The notes below the pieces were generated by a model. That model had not been told where the DNA came from, did not search any database, and saw only the letters and a program-made list of their open reading frames with translations. Position numbers and translations under genes: made by a program. From Panicum virgatum (lineage: Eukaryota; Streptophyta; Magnoliopsida; Poales; Poaceae), in the NCBI RefSeq assembly GCF_016808335.1, contig NC_053150.1, forward strand, positions 47,457,607-47,521,606: a DNA stretch of 64,000 nucleotides. Direction: 5' to 3'. How positions within the stretch are numbered: the first letter of the stretch is position 1; every line of letters starts with the position of its first letter. This document shows positions 10,572 through 21,861 of this stretch, in pieces.

Positions 10572-11362
10572 GACCGGTCTGACCGGTCTGTGACACCGGT
10601 TTGACCGGTCGGCCCCGAGATGGTATAAATACATCTCACATGCCCCCTTGGACAGGTGAGCCTCCAAGCCACGAGTCTTTTCTGTTTTTCCTTGCTCCTC
10701 TCTCTGTTCTAGGGTTAGGCCGAGGTCTCCATGGCAAAGTGGTCTAGATTATAGCTAGGTCCACAAATTTGAGAGGGTGGATGAATGGGTGGAGGTCTAG
10801 CTCTTGTATAGGTGAATTCCTCTGTAAATCACGATGAATTTGAATGAAATCGAGGACCCTTTTGAGCAGCTCTCTTGTGTTCCCGTTCATCTTTTGTTCT
10901 TGGATTGATTTCCTCTCTTTTGGTGGTTTTTGGGATCAAAGCTTTCTCTTGGTGGGTTTAGGGACTCCGTGATTTGCATCTCGACCATCTAGCCTAGAGC
11001 TAAACCCCCGAGAATCACGAGTCCCTCGGATTGAGATTTTTGGAGTTTTTTGAAAACCCTCTTTTGCCTTTTTCCCCCTCGAAATTCTAGTGATCCTTTG
11101 TGTTTAGGGTTAATTCTTTTTGTGGAGAGGTTCGTCTCTATCCCAGGAACCTCCCTGCAAATTTTGAGACCATTTGGTGATGATTTGAACGAGTAATCTT
11201 GAAATCACCTCGAGTTCGCGGGCTGGAATTCTGTTCTGGGCAGAAGCGGTCTGACCGGTCGCAGAAACCGGTCTGACCGGTCGGATTAACCGGTCTGACC
11301 GGTCTGGAATTTCAAATCCAGCCCGACCGGTCTGACCGCCCAGAGCGAGCGGTCTGACCGGT
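10572..11362. repeat. Two clusters of GGTCTGACCGGTC palindromic motifs
   Basis: The 8-bp palindrome GACCGGTC, usually within GGTCTGACCGGTC, recurs several times at 10572-10612, just upstream of the TATA box. It recurs again at 11247-11362 near the LTR end. The same clusters occur in the 3' LTR (about 40364-40393 and 41029-41142), where the first has lost one 10-bp unit. Confidence 0.88.
10624..10631 (+). promoter_or_regulatory. TATA box of element A 5' LTR
   Basis: TATAAATA immediately after the first palindrome cluster. The 3' LTR copy is at 40406-40413. Confidence 0.65.
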
Positions 11363-11589
11363 CCCTGACTGTGAGGTCTGCAGTTTTTCTTGATCGCTTC
11401 CGTGTTTTCTCTCGCTCGTTCCTAGGGGTGATTTGTGTTGGTTTAGCTCTTCTGTAGCTACTCCACACCTCACCTAGGATTTGAGGGTTTGTGGTGATTT
11501 TCGGGATATAGGCCGACGGATCGATTTCGAAAGAAATTTTGATCGGCTCCCATTCACCCCCCTCTGGTCGCCAGTTTCGGTCCCTCAAT

Positions 11590-11601
11590 TGGTATCAGAG
11601 C
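11590..11601 (+). other. Primer-binding site of element A
   Basis: TGGTATCAGAGC, a perfect match to the initiator Met-tRNA primer consensus, two bases after the LTR. Confidence 0.92.
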
Positions 11602-11642
11602 TTGGTTGAGGTTTTCAGTACCTTAACCGGTTCGAAAACCAC

Positions 11643-14436
11643 TTGGCGACCATAGCGAGTCTTGGTAAGATCCTAGTGTTTTCTGGCGAGGACTATACTT
11701 ATTGGAAGGTTCTCATGCGTGCCTTCTTGCAAAGCATGGGAGCCGAGGTCTGGGATATCACCAAGAACCAGGTGTACGAGGTGCTTGCCGTTCGGACCAG
11801 TCCTCTTCAGGTGTCCGAGCACGAGGCTAACGCCAAGGCTATCAATGCCTTGTTCGCTGGCGTTTCTCGTGTGGAGTTCTCACGCGTCCAGGGTTTTCAG
11901 GAAGCCCAGAAGGTTTGGATGTGCCTTGAGAACTACCACGAGGGCACACCTCAGGTTAAGGCTAGGATTTTCGAGACTCACCGGCATAAATATGAGAACT
12001 TCACACAGGGGCCGGGTGAGAGCGTTGGCGACATGTTCAGTCGGTTTCAATCGATTGTGAACAAAGTCAATGCTAACAGATCTGCTGATACCCTTGACTA
12101 CACAGAGCATGAGAAGGCCCTCAAGTTGCTCTACGCACTTGACTGCTCTGTGTGGGATCTCAAGGTGAACACGACCATCGAGTCTGCAGGCTATGAGACT
12201 CTGACCGTGAATGAGCTTTTCCGCAAGCTCAAGGCCACAGAGGTGGATAACCAGACACGAGCCAAGCTCAATGGTGCCCTTCCTTCCAAGAGCATTGCTC
12301 TTGTAACTGGCCCAGGTGGATCGAGCTCTAACGCTAACTCTGCTCTTGGCTTTTCTCTTGCCTCTTTGCCTTCTATTACAGATGAGCAGTTAGAGACGCT
12401 GAGCGACGACGACTTGTGCCTCCTCATCAACAAGTTCCAGCGTGTCTACCACAACAGGCAGAGGAAGAAGAACCCCGGGTGCTACCACTGCGGTGATCTG
12501 AACCACTTGATCGCCGACTGCCCCAAGAAGTCCGGCGGTGGCCAGAACAACAACTTCGACTACTACCGCCACCCCGACCGCGACGAGGGAGGCTCCAACA
12601 AGGAGCGTCGGTGCCACAAGCACCGCAGTCGTGACCGGGACAAGGGAGGATGCTTCGACAAGGAGTCGCTCAAGAAGCGCTTCCAGTACAAGGCCAAGAA
12701 GCGGGAAAAGGCTTTCCTGGTGCAGCTCAGCGACCTCGACAAGAGCTCCGACACCGACCGCTCTTCTTCACCGACCTCTGATGACGACGACAAGAAGAAG
12801 AAGAAGAAGCGGGAAAAGGATGCCACCGGCTTCATCGGCCTTTGCTTGGCGGCCGGTCAGCGCAAGGGTTTCTGCACCATGGCGGGTGAGGCCAATGGTG
12901 CTCGTGCGTCTCCAGGTGGACTTGCTACACCGATGCACGACGGCTCTTCTCCTGGATCCGAGAGTGATTCAGAGGTAAACTCCACTATTGACCTGCTTGA
13001 TACTGAGGTTAGGGAGTTGTACGCCGCTCTCGACAACCAGAAGAGGCTGTTTAAGGAAGCAGCTAGAGAGCGTAGAAAGCTTAGGACTGAGCTGGCTTGT
13101 GCTAGAGAGAAATCCGATGAGGATGAGTGCGCTGGCTGCATATCTCACATGAATGATCTTGTTGCTCTCCGTGCGAAGCATGATGAGAACGTCACGAACT
13201 TAGATGTTGCTAAGACTTCACTTGCTGACGTGTCTCACGAGCTGGACAAGGCCAAGCATGAGCTTGAACTGGTCAAGGACGCTCCCATAGTTAGTGATGT
13301 GCTTGAATGTGATGAGTGTCCCATCTTTAAGTCTGATCTAACCGCTTTGCAATCTAAATTCGCTACTGTTGTGTGCGAGCTAGAGGAGATGAAGTCTAGG
13401 CCAGTTTTGCTTGGTGCGTGTAAGCTTTGTCCCACGCTTAGATCGGAGCTAGATGAGAAGAATGCCTTGATTAAGTCTTTGGGGAAGACTAAGGTCGTGG
13501 AGTCTAGCCCACCTATTGATTGTCAAAAAACGCCCTGGTCTGATTTCTGATTTGGATAATCTTGCGGTAGCGAAAGCCAACTTGGAGAATGAGAACACAT
13601 ATCTTAGGGCGATTCTGAGTTGGGTTTCTAGCAGTGAGCCGCAGTTGGGCATGATGATCAAGCAGTTTAAGCGTGGTGATGGTTTTGGGGTCGGTTACAC
13701 ATACACGAAGTCAGACTTTGAAAAGTTGTATGGTAAGATCGGCAAGGCTGCTGGAGTTTCAAGTGCTCTAAACACTGCTAGCACGAGCACGCAGCCTTTG
13801 CTTGTTGACCCCGTGGATGATGTGCTGAAAGAACCACAAAAAGCACCTCCACAGAAGCAGGTTTGGGTTCCAAAGCCCAATGAGCTGAGGAATCCCCTCG
13901 ATACGCTCCCTGCTGCCACAGCCCAGGTTGCCCAGAAGAAGGTGGCTGCTCCTCCCCGTCCGCAGGTGAGGCCTCCACCTCCCAAGAGAGAGGTGAGGTA
14001 CCACTGTGAGTTCTGTGACAGAGATGGTCACTTGGAGGAGTTTTGCTTCAGGAGGAAGCGGGCTATGAGGCGTGAGCAGGAGAGACGCAACTCGTACATG
14101 TACTCTGCTCGGGTGCATGGTCCTCCTCGGCGTGGTGGTAGGCAAGATGCTATGGCGCGCCGTGTAGGTGGAGGACAGGGAGACGGTGGAGGTTACCGTG
14201 CTCCAGCGGGTGGTCGCTTTGCCGGTCGTGCTCCTGGTTGTCCTCAATACGGCTATGGACCACGAGACCGAGGCTTTGGAGGAGGTTACGATGCACCACG
14301 CTTTCCTCATGGTGGTGGTCGTCAGTCTCGCGGTAGACGGGACGGGGGATACGCTTCTCTTGATTTTGCTAACCCTTCTGTAGAGCAAATGGCTCGACAC
14401 AGGTTTGCTTCACACTTTGCTAACCCCCAGTGTTGA
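11643..14436 (+). pseudogene. Sirevirus-like Gag of element A, start codon lost and frameshifted
   Basis: The expected initiator reads TTG at 11643 (TTGGCGACCATAGCG), so translation could not start at the usual site. The capsid-like N-terminus has VFSGEDYTYWKVLM and ENYHEGTPQVKARIF. A CCHC knuckle (CYHCGDLNHLIADC) lies at 12480-12520, then Lys/Asp-rich tracts and a long coiled-coil-like region (12960-13500). The frame breaks at a run of six A (13525-13530) and resumes one frame over (13516-14436). That part carries a second Cys/His cluster (CEFCDRDGHLEEFC) and a Gly/Arg-rich tail. Large two-knuckle Gag proteins with a coiled coil are reported for Sireviruses. Confidence 0.85.
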
Positions 14437-14459
14437 GACATTTGCTCACCATTTGTCTC

Positions 14460-15603
14460 ACTACTGATGTGCAGGTTGGAGGCTTGGAGAACAGGTGGAT
14501 CATGGACTCCGGTTGTTCGCGCCATATGACCGGGAATGACAAATGGTTCTCCAGCCTCACCCAACGCGCCACAAAGAATATATCATATTTGGGGATAATG
14601 GTAAGGGCAAGGTACGTGGTGTTGGCGCTGTTAGAGTTTCTGATGGCTTCACCGTGAGAGAGGTTGCTTTGGTTTCGAATCTTGGCTTTAATTTGCTTTC
14701 GGTTTCGCAACTTCTTGAGGATGGGTTTGAAGTTCACTTCAAGGAGGGTTGTTCTCGTGTTTTGGATTCCAGAGGAGACCTGGTTTGTCGGATCGTTCCT
14801 CGTGACCGAGTTTTCTTGGTCGATTTCTCTGGAACTCCTTTTGCTCCTCCTTGTTACTTGTTGGCTGGTCCTTCTTCTGATCTGTGGAAGTGGCATAGGA
14901 GACTTGGACATTTGAGCTTTGACTTGTTATCGAGACTTAGCTCACTTGGCCTAATCCGAGGATTGCCCAAATTGAAGTTTGAAAAGGACCATGTTTGCCA
15001 TCCGTGTCGCCACGGGAAGATGATTGCCGCTTCTTATCCGCCTGTTAATCAGGTGATGACCACTCACCCTGGAGAGGTGCTACATATGGACACAGTCGGT
15101 CCTTCTCGGGTGATGTCGGTTGGTGGGAAGTGGTACGTTCTTGTGATCGTGGATGACTTTTCTCGCTATTCTTGGGTCTTTTTCTTGAGAACCAAGGATG
15201 AGGCTTTCGGGTTTGTTCGAGACTTGATCTTGAGGTTGAAAAACGAGCTACCTAGGCCATGCGGGCGATTCGCAGTGATAATGGCACAGAATTCAAAAAC
15301 GCTCGTTTTGACACCTTTTGTAGTGATCAAGGGCTTGAACACCAGTATTCTTCTCCCTACACTCCACAGCAGAATGGGGTTGTAGAGCGGAAGAATCGGA
15401 CGCTGGTGGAGATGGCTAGGACGATGCTTGATGAGCATAGGACTCCTAGAAAGTACTGGGCTGAGGCGGTTAACATCGCTTGTTATGTGTCCAACCGTAT
15501 TTTCTTGTGTGCTTTCATGCACAAGACTTCTTATCAGTTGCGATTTGGACGCCAGCCCCGTGTTGACCATCTAGAGTTTTCGGTTACCGGTGCTTTATGC
15601 TGA
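14460..15603 (+). pseudogene. Protease and integrase of element A, frameshifted
   Basis: Protease motif WIMDSGCSRHMTG at about 14497-14535. A frameshift follows near 14560, then the pre-integrase zinc region (WKWHRRLGHLS, CHPCRHGK). The integrase core has HMDTVGPSR, VDDFSRYSWVFF and, after another frameshift near 15260, IRSDNGTEF and PQQNGVVERKNRT. All three catalytic acids are present. The frame is lost again near 15595 (FSVTGALC, then stop), just before the conserved linker. Confidence 0.88.
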
Positions 15604-17679
15604 AGGAAGGAAATCTTGATAAGTTTGAGTCTCGGTCGTTTGACAGTATTTTTATCGGTTATGCCTCTCACTCTAGAGCTTACCGTGTGCTGATTATTGA
15701 TACTAACATCGTCAGAGAGACTTGTGAAGTCACTTTCGACGAGACTGCACCGTGCAATTCTTCTGTCTTTGAGGTTGCAGGAGATGATGAACTCGGCACC
15801 CCCATCTTTGAAGATGAGGAGGAAGAAGCTGCGAAGGGTGATGCTGAGGCTAACACGCGTGCTGTGGACCCAGTCGCCTCCGCCATGAGCTCGGACGATG
15901 ATGACGGCCCCGACCCAACTACATCTACTTCCCGGGGGCCAGTCGAACAGGTGACTTAGCCTTCACCAGCTGCACCTGAGGAGGCACCAACTTTGGTTGA
16001 GGAGGAGGCAACTTCGACAAGGGAAGCACCGCGACACATTCAGCGTCGTCATCCACCTCAACAGATGCTAGGTGACCTCAATGAGCGAGTCACACTGTCC
16101 AAGGTAACAAGTATTGCTGGCTTTGCTCATTCAGCGTTTGTTGGCTCTTTTGAGCCCAAAGATGTTGGACAACGCTCTTTCTGACTCCAATTGGGTCAAT
16201 GCCATGCATGAGGAACTTGAAAATTCTGAAAGGAATCAGGTTTGGGTTTTGGTTGACCCTCCGTCTGCTTGTAATCCCATTGGAACCAAATGGGTTTTCA
16301 AGAACAAGCAAGGTGAAGATGGGTTGGTAGTGCGGAACAAGGCTCGGCTTGTAGCCTAGGGTTTTTGTCAAAAAGAGGGTATTGATTATGAGGAAACTTT
16401 TACCCCGGTAGCACACTTAGAAGCGATTCGAATTTTTCTTGCATTTGCTGCTTCCAAGGGTTTTAAAGTTTTCCAAATGGATGTGAAATCTGCCTTTTTG
16501 AATGGTTTTATTGAAGAGGAACTTTATCTGAAACAACCCCCTTGTTTTGAAAATCTCAAGTTTCCAAACCGAGTTTACAAACTCCAGAAAGCTCTTTACG
16601 GTTTGAAACAGGCGCCTAGAGCTTGGTACGATAGGCTTAAAAACTTCTTGCTTGCTCAAGGTTTTAAAATGGGATGTGTTGATAAAACTCTGTTTCTCAT
16701 GCGCTCTGGCTTTGACTTTTTGTTGGTTCAGATATACGTGGATGATATCATCTTTGGTAGCTCTTCTCATGCTCTTGTTTCCAAGTTTTCTGAGCAGATG
16801 TCCAGGGAGTTCGAGATGAGCATGATGGGTGAGCTGCAGTTCTTCCTCGGGCTGCAGATCAAGCAAACTTCTCAGGGCACGTTCATCCATCAAGCCAAGT
16901 ACACGAGGGACTTGCTGCGGAAGTTCGACATGAGTGACTTGTCTCCTCAGCCGACTCCGATCATCACATCGACGGCGCTTGATGAGGACTTGGACGGTGA
17001 GGCAGTGGACCAGAAGGAGTACAGGAGCATGATCGGCTCTATCCGGTACCTGACGGCAACGCGGCCGGACATTCAGTTCGGCGTCGGCCTCTGTGCGCGG
17101 TATCAGGCTTCGCCGCGCACCTCCCACAGGCAGGTGGGGAAACGCATCTTCAGGTATCTGAAATTCACCCCTGAGTTTGGTCTCTGGTACTCTGCTGATT
17201 CTTCTCTGGTTTTGGTTGGCTTTTCTGATGCCGCTTTTGGTGGGTGTCGGTTGGATCGCAAGTCGACATCCGGCACTTGTCAATTTCTCGGTACATTTTT
17301 GGTGTCTTGGTCCTCTCGCAAGCAGGCTAGCGTAGCACTTTCTTCCACAGAAGCTGAGTATGTTGCCGCTGCTAGCTGTTGCTCCCAGATCCTTTGGATG
17401 AAACAGACCTTGCAGGATTATGGTTTGAGTTTTGGTAGGGTTCCCATCTTTGTAGACAACATGTCCGCCATTAGCATTGCAAAGAACCCTGTCCTACACT
17501 CCAGAACCAAACACATAGATATCCGGTTCCACTTCCTGCGAGATAACCATGAGAGAGGCCACATAGACTTGAACCATGTCCCTTCAGAGAGGCAAACCGC
17601 AGATATCCTCACCAAACCACTTGAGCAGGACACCTTTGCTCGCTGGCGAGGGGAGCTTGGGGTTTGTTACCCCTTTTGA
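15597..17679 (+). pseudogene. Reverse transcriptase and RNase H of element A
   Basis: The linker (KFESRSFDSIFIGYASHSRAYR) leads to a TAG at 15957-15959. A frameshift near 16150 is followed by DSNWVNAMHEELENSERNQVW. A second TAG at 16357-16359 replaces the Gln normally found in KARLVAQGF. From 16477 on, the frame is open for 400 codons. It includes MDVKSAFLNG, YGLKQAPRAWYDRL, the catalytic YVDDIIFG, then RNase H with SDAAFGG and STEAEYVAAA, ending at 17679. Both TAG codons fit CAG to TAG. Confidence 0.9.
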
Positions 17680-18027
17680 TCGCTGACTTCTCTTTGTTTA
17701 GCTTTTTGTAGGTCTTTGTTTTTGTTTCTCTTCGCTTTCTAGCTTCTAATAGATGCATTTGTATTGTACATGTTTGCATTTTGCATTGCTTCACTACATT
17801 GGCATTCTTGTATACACTGTTATGATCCTCTAGTGCTTGCTAGTGTAGTTTCATAGACTTGATCAAGTATAGCTTGCTCTTCTGTATATGTCATATCATC
17901 TGAGTTAAGCTATTTTGATTTAAAAATCTGAAAACATGATTACCCTGTCTTGGCTACTGGCATGTTAGGTTGTATTGATATGCTTTGCTATCTTATTCAT
18001 GCTAGTGTGGTTTTTAATCTTGGACAT
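17680..18027 (+). other. 3' non-coding region of element A, first part
   Basis: T-rich sequence after the pol stop, without an open frame. It is interrupted at 18028 by element B and resumes at 38606. The five bases before B are GACAT. Confidence 0.8.
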
Positions 18028-18040
18028 TGTTGTCGGTTGA

Positions 18041-21000
18041 TGTAACACCCTAATTTTAAATTTCAGTATTTATTAATAAATTAATTGGCTTTAGTAAATT
18101 TTCTAAGGTTTATTGTGTTTAGTTGGCATTTAATCTAATTTTTTGTTCCTAATTAATTAAAATTTTACCATAGGTTTAAATTTTGTGTTGCATTCATGCT
18201 GGTGCATAGCTTTTAATTGATTGAGCGTGGTTGAATTCAAATTTGTATTTGAATTCAAACCTTGTTTGAATTAGAAATAGAAGAGAAATAGAAAGGAAAA
18301 TAGAAAGAAAACCCAAACCCAAACCCAGCCCAAAACCCAGTCTCTCCCCTGTGGCCCAAACACCCCGCTCGGCCCAGTTCGCTCCGCTGGCCCAGCCGGC
18401 CTCCCCGCGGGCCCAACGCGCGCGCCAGTTCTCAGCCCGCTTTGCCCCCCCTCTCCCCGGCCCATCCCCGCGCCTGGCCCCAGCCAGCGCCCACCCGCGC
18501 CTCGCCTCTCCCTCGCTGCAGCCCGGGCCCGCCTGTCGGTCCTTCCCCTTCCTCCCGCAACCGCCGCTCGCGCAGCTCGCCCCGCCCGAAATCTCCGCCG
18601 GGATCACGCTGGGCACGCACGCCCAGGATCCCCGGCCTGCCTCCTTTAAACCGCCCCCAATCGTCTGCGCCCACACCTCGCCTCGCAATCGCCGCCCCTA
18701 AACCTAGCTGCCGCCGCACCGCCCCACTCCGCCGTGCCGCGGCTCTGCGCCACCGCGGCTACGCCGCTCCGCCACACCGGAGCCCCGGCCGAGGAGCGCT
18801 CCGGCTCCGCCTCGACCACTGGAGCGTCTCCGGGCCCGCTACACCCCACCACGACCCCCGCTTCGACCACGCCGCCGAGCTTCGTCCGAGCGCCGCCCGG
18901 ACCTCGACGCCGGCCGCCCTGCGCCGCGCAATCAGCCTCCCCGCGCCCTCGGTGAGCCACGCCTCGGTCCGTTCTATCTTTTGGCACTAGTTTTTTGTGG
19001 ATCCGAAGCCCCAGCACCCCCAGAACCCCGTTCGCCGGCGATGCTCCGCCGTGCACACCCGCCACCGCCGCCACACACGCCGTTTCGAACCCCAATCCAC
19101 TGCTCTGAGCGCATATGTGCATTGCGCGTGCCACGGGCTTGCCCCACGACCAAAGCCGGCCCGAAGTGACCCCTGGAGCGCCGCCTAGACCTTCTCCGGC
19201 GAGTTCCCCTGCGCGCCGCCGCGGGATTCCCCGCCGGCGTTGACCCGCCGCCGCCCCCACGCGCCCAAATCCTCCCAGCCGCCCGATCCCAGAAGCACGG
19301 CCCAGATTAGAACGGAGCCGCAGTAGATCTCGGCCGCCGGATCCAGATCCAAGCGCCCAGATCTGTAGATAACGGTTCGGCTCGCTCTTTTGCTAAAGAA
19401 CCCCTGAAGTTTTCTGCAATCAACCCGCAGTCCTGAGTTATTCAAAAATAATTGCAGTTTGACCCATGTTTTTACTCGGACCCCCCTGACCTTTTTAGTT
19501 TTAGCACCCGCAGTCCAGTTAAGGTTGTTTTGCGCGTTAGCCCCTGGATCTTTTCAGTATTTATGTTTAGGCCCTCGGTTTTAGCAGAAAAGCCCCTGAA
19601 ACTCCAGTTTTCTTACAAATAAGCCCCTGAACCTTGTTTTTAGCCTAGATTACGCGTTTTAGCTCCGATTTTAGCGTTCTTTATATCCACGCGATCGTTG
19701 TAACGTGTAGAATAGTTCTAGAATAGTTTTGTGCGCTGTTTTCATGTATTGTTGTACTGTTTCTTAGTTTTTGTTAATGTTTGCCTGTATGCTTATTTTC
19801 GTGCGTTGTTTTGGCCATGTGTTCGTGAGTAGACGTTGATCCCTCTGAGGAGCCCCAGTACCAGTACCCGGAGCAGCCGTCTTCGGAATCAGTTTGAGCA
19901 GCAGCAGGAGCAGTACGAGGAAGGCAAGTATAACATGAACAACCTATCACTTTAAATACAATTTCATACTGCATTTTAATACTGTATGCCTTTAAGGATT
20001 TCCTAGCCACTTTATATCCTTTATATATACCTTTGGGTTGCATTTTGGTTAGTTGTGCTAGGTTGCTGCGCTATAACACACTCTGGTCCTTTTTAATTAA
20101 TTTGATTAATGTTTTACTTTAACTTAATTCTGAGAGTGGCACTCTGTGTAGCTTGAGTGGCTCACTTCTCGTTAAAAGATGTTTTTTTTTTAGAAACATG
20201 GTTTAGGGGGCCAGCACGGTGCTTACTGCCTGGTTGGCCACTCTCCATAAGGACCGGTTCATAGAGCGACAACCTGGGACAACAGCGCTACCACAAGGCT
20301 AGAATGGGATAGACTTGGCGTAATAATTAGATCTTTTTGGTTTGGGAGTAACTTACCTGCGGGGCAAGAGTAGTAAGCTTCAATGGTCCCTGCTCCTCCG
20401 GCTTGGTCTGTGCTTGGATTGCGCTCCTGTGCTTGTACCCCCGGAGGTGGGCCCCATCGTCGCCGACCTATCTCTCGCGGTTACGCCTTACCAACGAGAT
20501 TCTTTTTAAAGGCCTCGTAGTGAGTCGCTGGCCATCTCACCTAAGGAAGTGTGATGAACAACTGGCGTAGCTCACGACTTGTGGGTAAAGATGTGCAACC
20601 TCTGCAGAGTGTAAAACTGGTATACTAGCCGTGCTCACGGTTATGAGCGGCCCAGATCCTCCTTTTGATTAGTGAAGTTATCTCCTTCCGACGAGGGAGG
20701 TGCTTCTCGGGGTTTACCTTGGTGGCTTGGTCTTGGTTTGGTTCTCAGTAGTATCATGTTTAAACTTGATTAATTACTATGTAACTGGGTTAATGGTAAT
20801 TCATCAACTAGTAGTAAATAGCTTAAATAAAATCTTGCCAACACTTAAAAGCTAATGCAGTCGAGTTAGCCAGCCTAGAGCCTCATAGTTTGTGTTATAC
20901 TTGTTGAGTACAAGTTGTGTACTCACCCTTGCCTCTTCTCTACTTTTTCCTCTTGGCTACGCTACTGCTGCTCAGTTCCTGCCGACTCGAGGGAGTTCGT

Positions 21001-21290
21001 CCAGCGCTACCAGGACTACGAGGACTTCTAGGTGCTTCGTCTCCCAGTCGACGTCCCTGTGGCGCCCTGCTTCAGCTTCGGAGAGCTTTTACCCTATTTT
21101 GTACTTCGCTTCCGCTGTATCAGACATTTTTGTCATTATTGTAATAAATAACATTCGTATTCGCTTTATTATATCTTTTTACGTGATATGTGCTATGATA
21201 TACTGTTCATTCTGTTGTATATACGTGTGACTTGATCCTGGCACGTATATGATTGCTCGGTTTATGTTCTTTTATAAACCGGGTGTTACA
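18041..21290 (+). repeat. 5' LTR of element C
   Basis: 3250 bp. It contains an AT-rich start, a GC-rich block (about 18310-19300), an AT-rich middle and a GAGTACAAGTTGTGTACTCAC hairpin-like motif near 20906. It ends AAACCGGGTGTTACA. The open frames in the GC-rich block are compositional and are not genes. Confidence 0.95.
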
Positions 21291-21293
21291 GAG

Positions 21294-21306
21294 TGGTATC
21301 AGAGCC
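21294..21306 (+). other. Primer-binding site of element C
   Basis: TGGTATCAGAGCC, a perfect Met-tRNA primer site, three bases after the LTR. Confidence 0.92.
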
Positions 21307-21861
21307 ATATCGACTGTAGGACGAAGCCTAGATAGAACTGGTCGAGTTTTAGGACTTCTTCTCACCAATCCTTGCCTGCTGAAACTATTTTACTATTATA
21401 CCCCTTGACTTCTATGGCTTTTTACCCTTCTTGCCTTGATTTCTCTCTCTGAAGAATAGTTTTCGTAGATTTTGGCCTGAATCAGTCATCTGACCACCAT
21501 GAGTTAGCTAGGTGACCTTTTTATAATAACACGATAGCACGTTCTGCGACGCGTTGTGTTAGTCGAGTCTTTTGCTAAACTCGGCTAAGTTGTGAAAATT
21601 GTCTGCTTGTTATTATGCTACATGTTTGATTTGGATTTTTGACTGATTGCATAGCTTAGTAGTTCAAATTTGCTTAAAGAAAATCACTCAGATGTTAAAG
21701 TTAACTAATTAATAAAATGAGTTAGATCGTTGGGGGGTGAAACAGTCAAATCTATCCTGTCTACTTTATCATGGCTGAGTCTTTTTCCGCAAAGAGTTAT
21801 CATATCCATCTGAATTCATTCTTGCAATATCCTTACTCGTGAAATCTTTTGTTCAAATCAG

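Larger units (their letters stand above)
9872..11587 (+). repeat. 5' LTR of element A
   Basis: 1716 bp, TG...CA ends, preceded by GGAAA and followed by the Met-tRNA primer site. It contains two clusters of the palindrome GACCGGTC (10572-10612 and 11247-11362) and a TATAAATA box at 10624. Confidence 0.95.

Noticed and set aside
13516..13550. A6 run at the gag frame change of element A as a programmed frameshift site
   Set aside because: At least five other frame breaks occur in the same element and Copia polyproteins are normally in one frame, so a random 1-bp deletion is simpler.
18194..19260. Long open frames on both strands in a GC-rich block, repeated at 26622-27688
   Set aside because: They lie in the two LTRs of element C and are duplicated only because LTRs are. 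The products are low-complexity Pro/Ala/Arg/Gly without domains.
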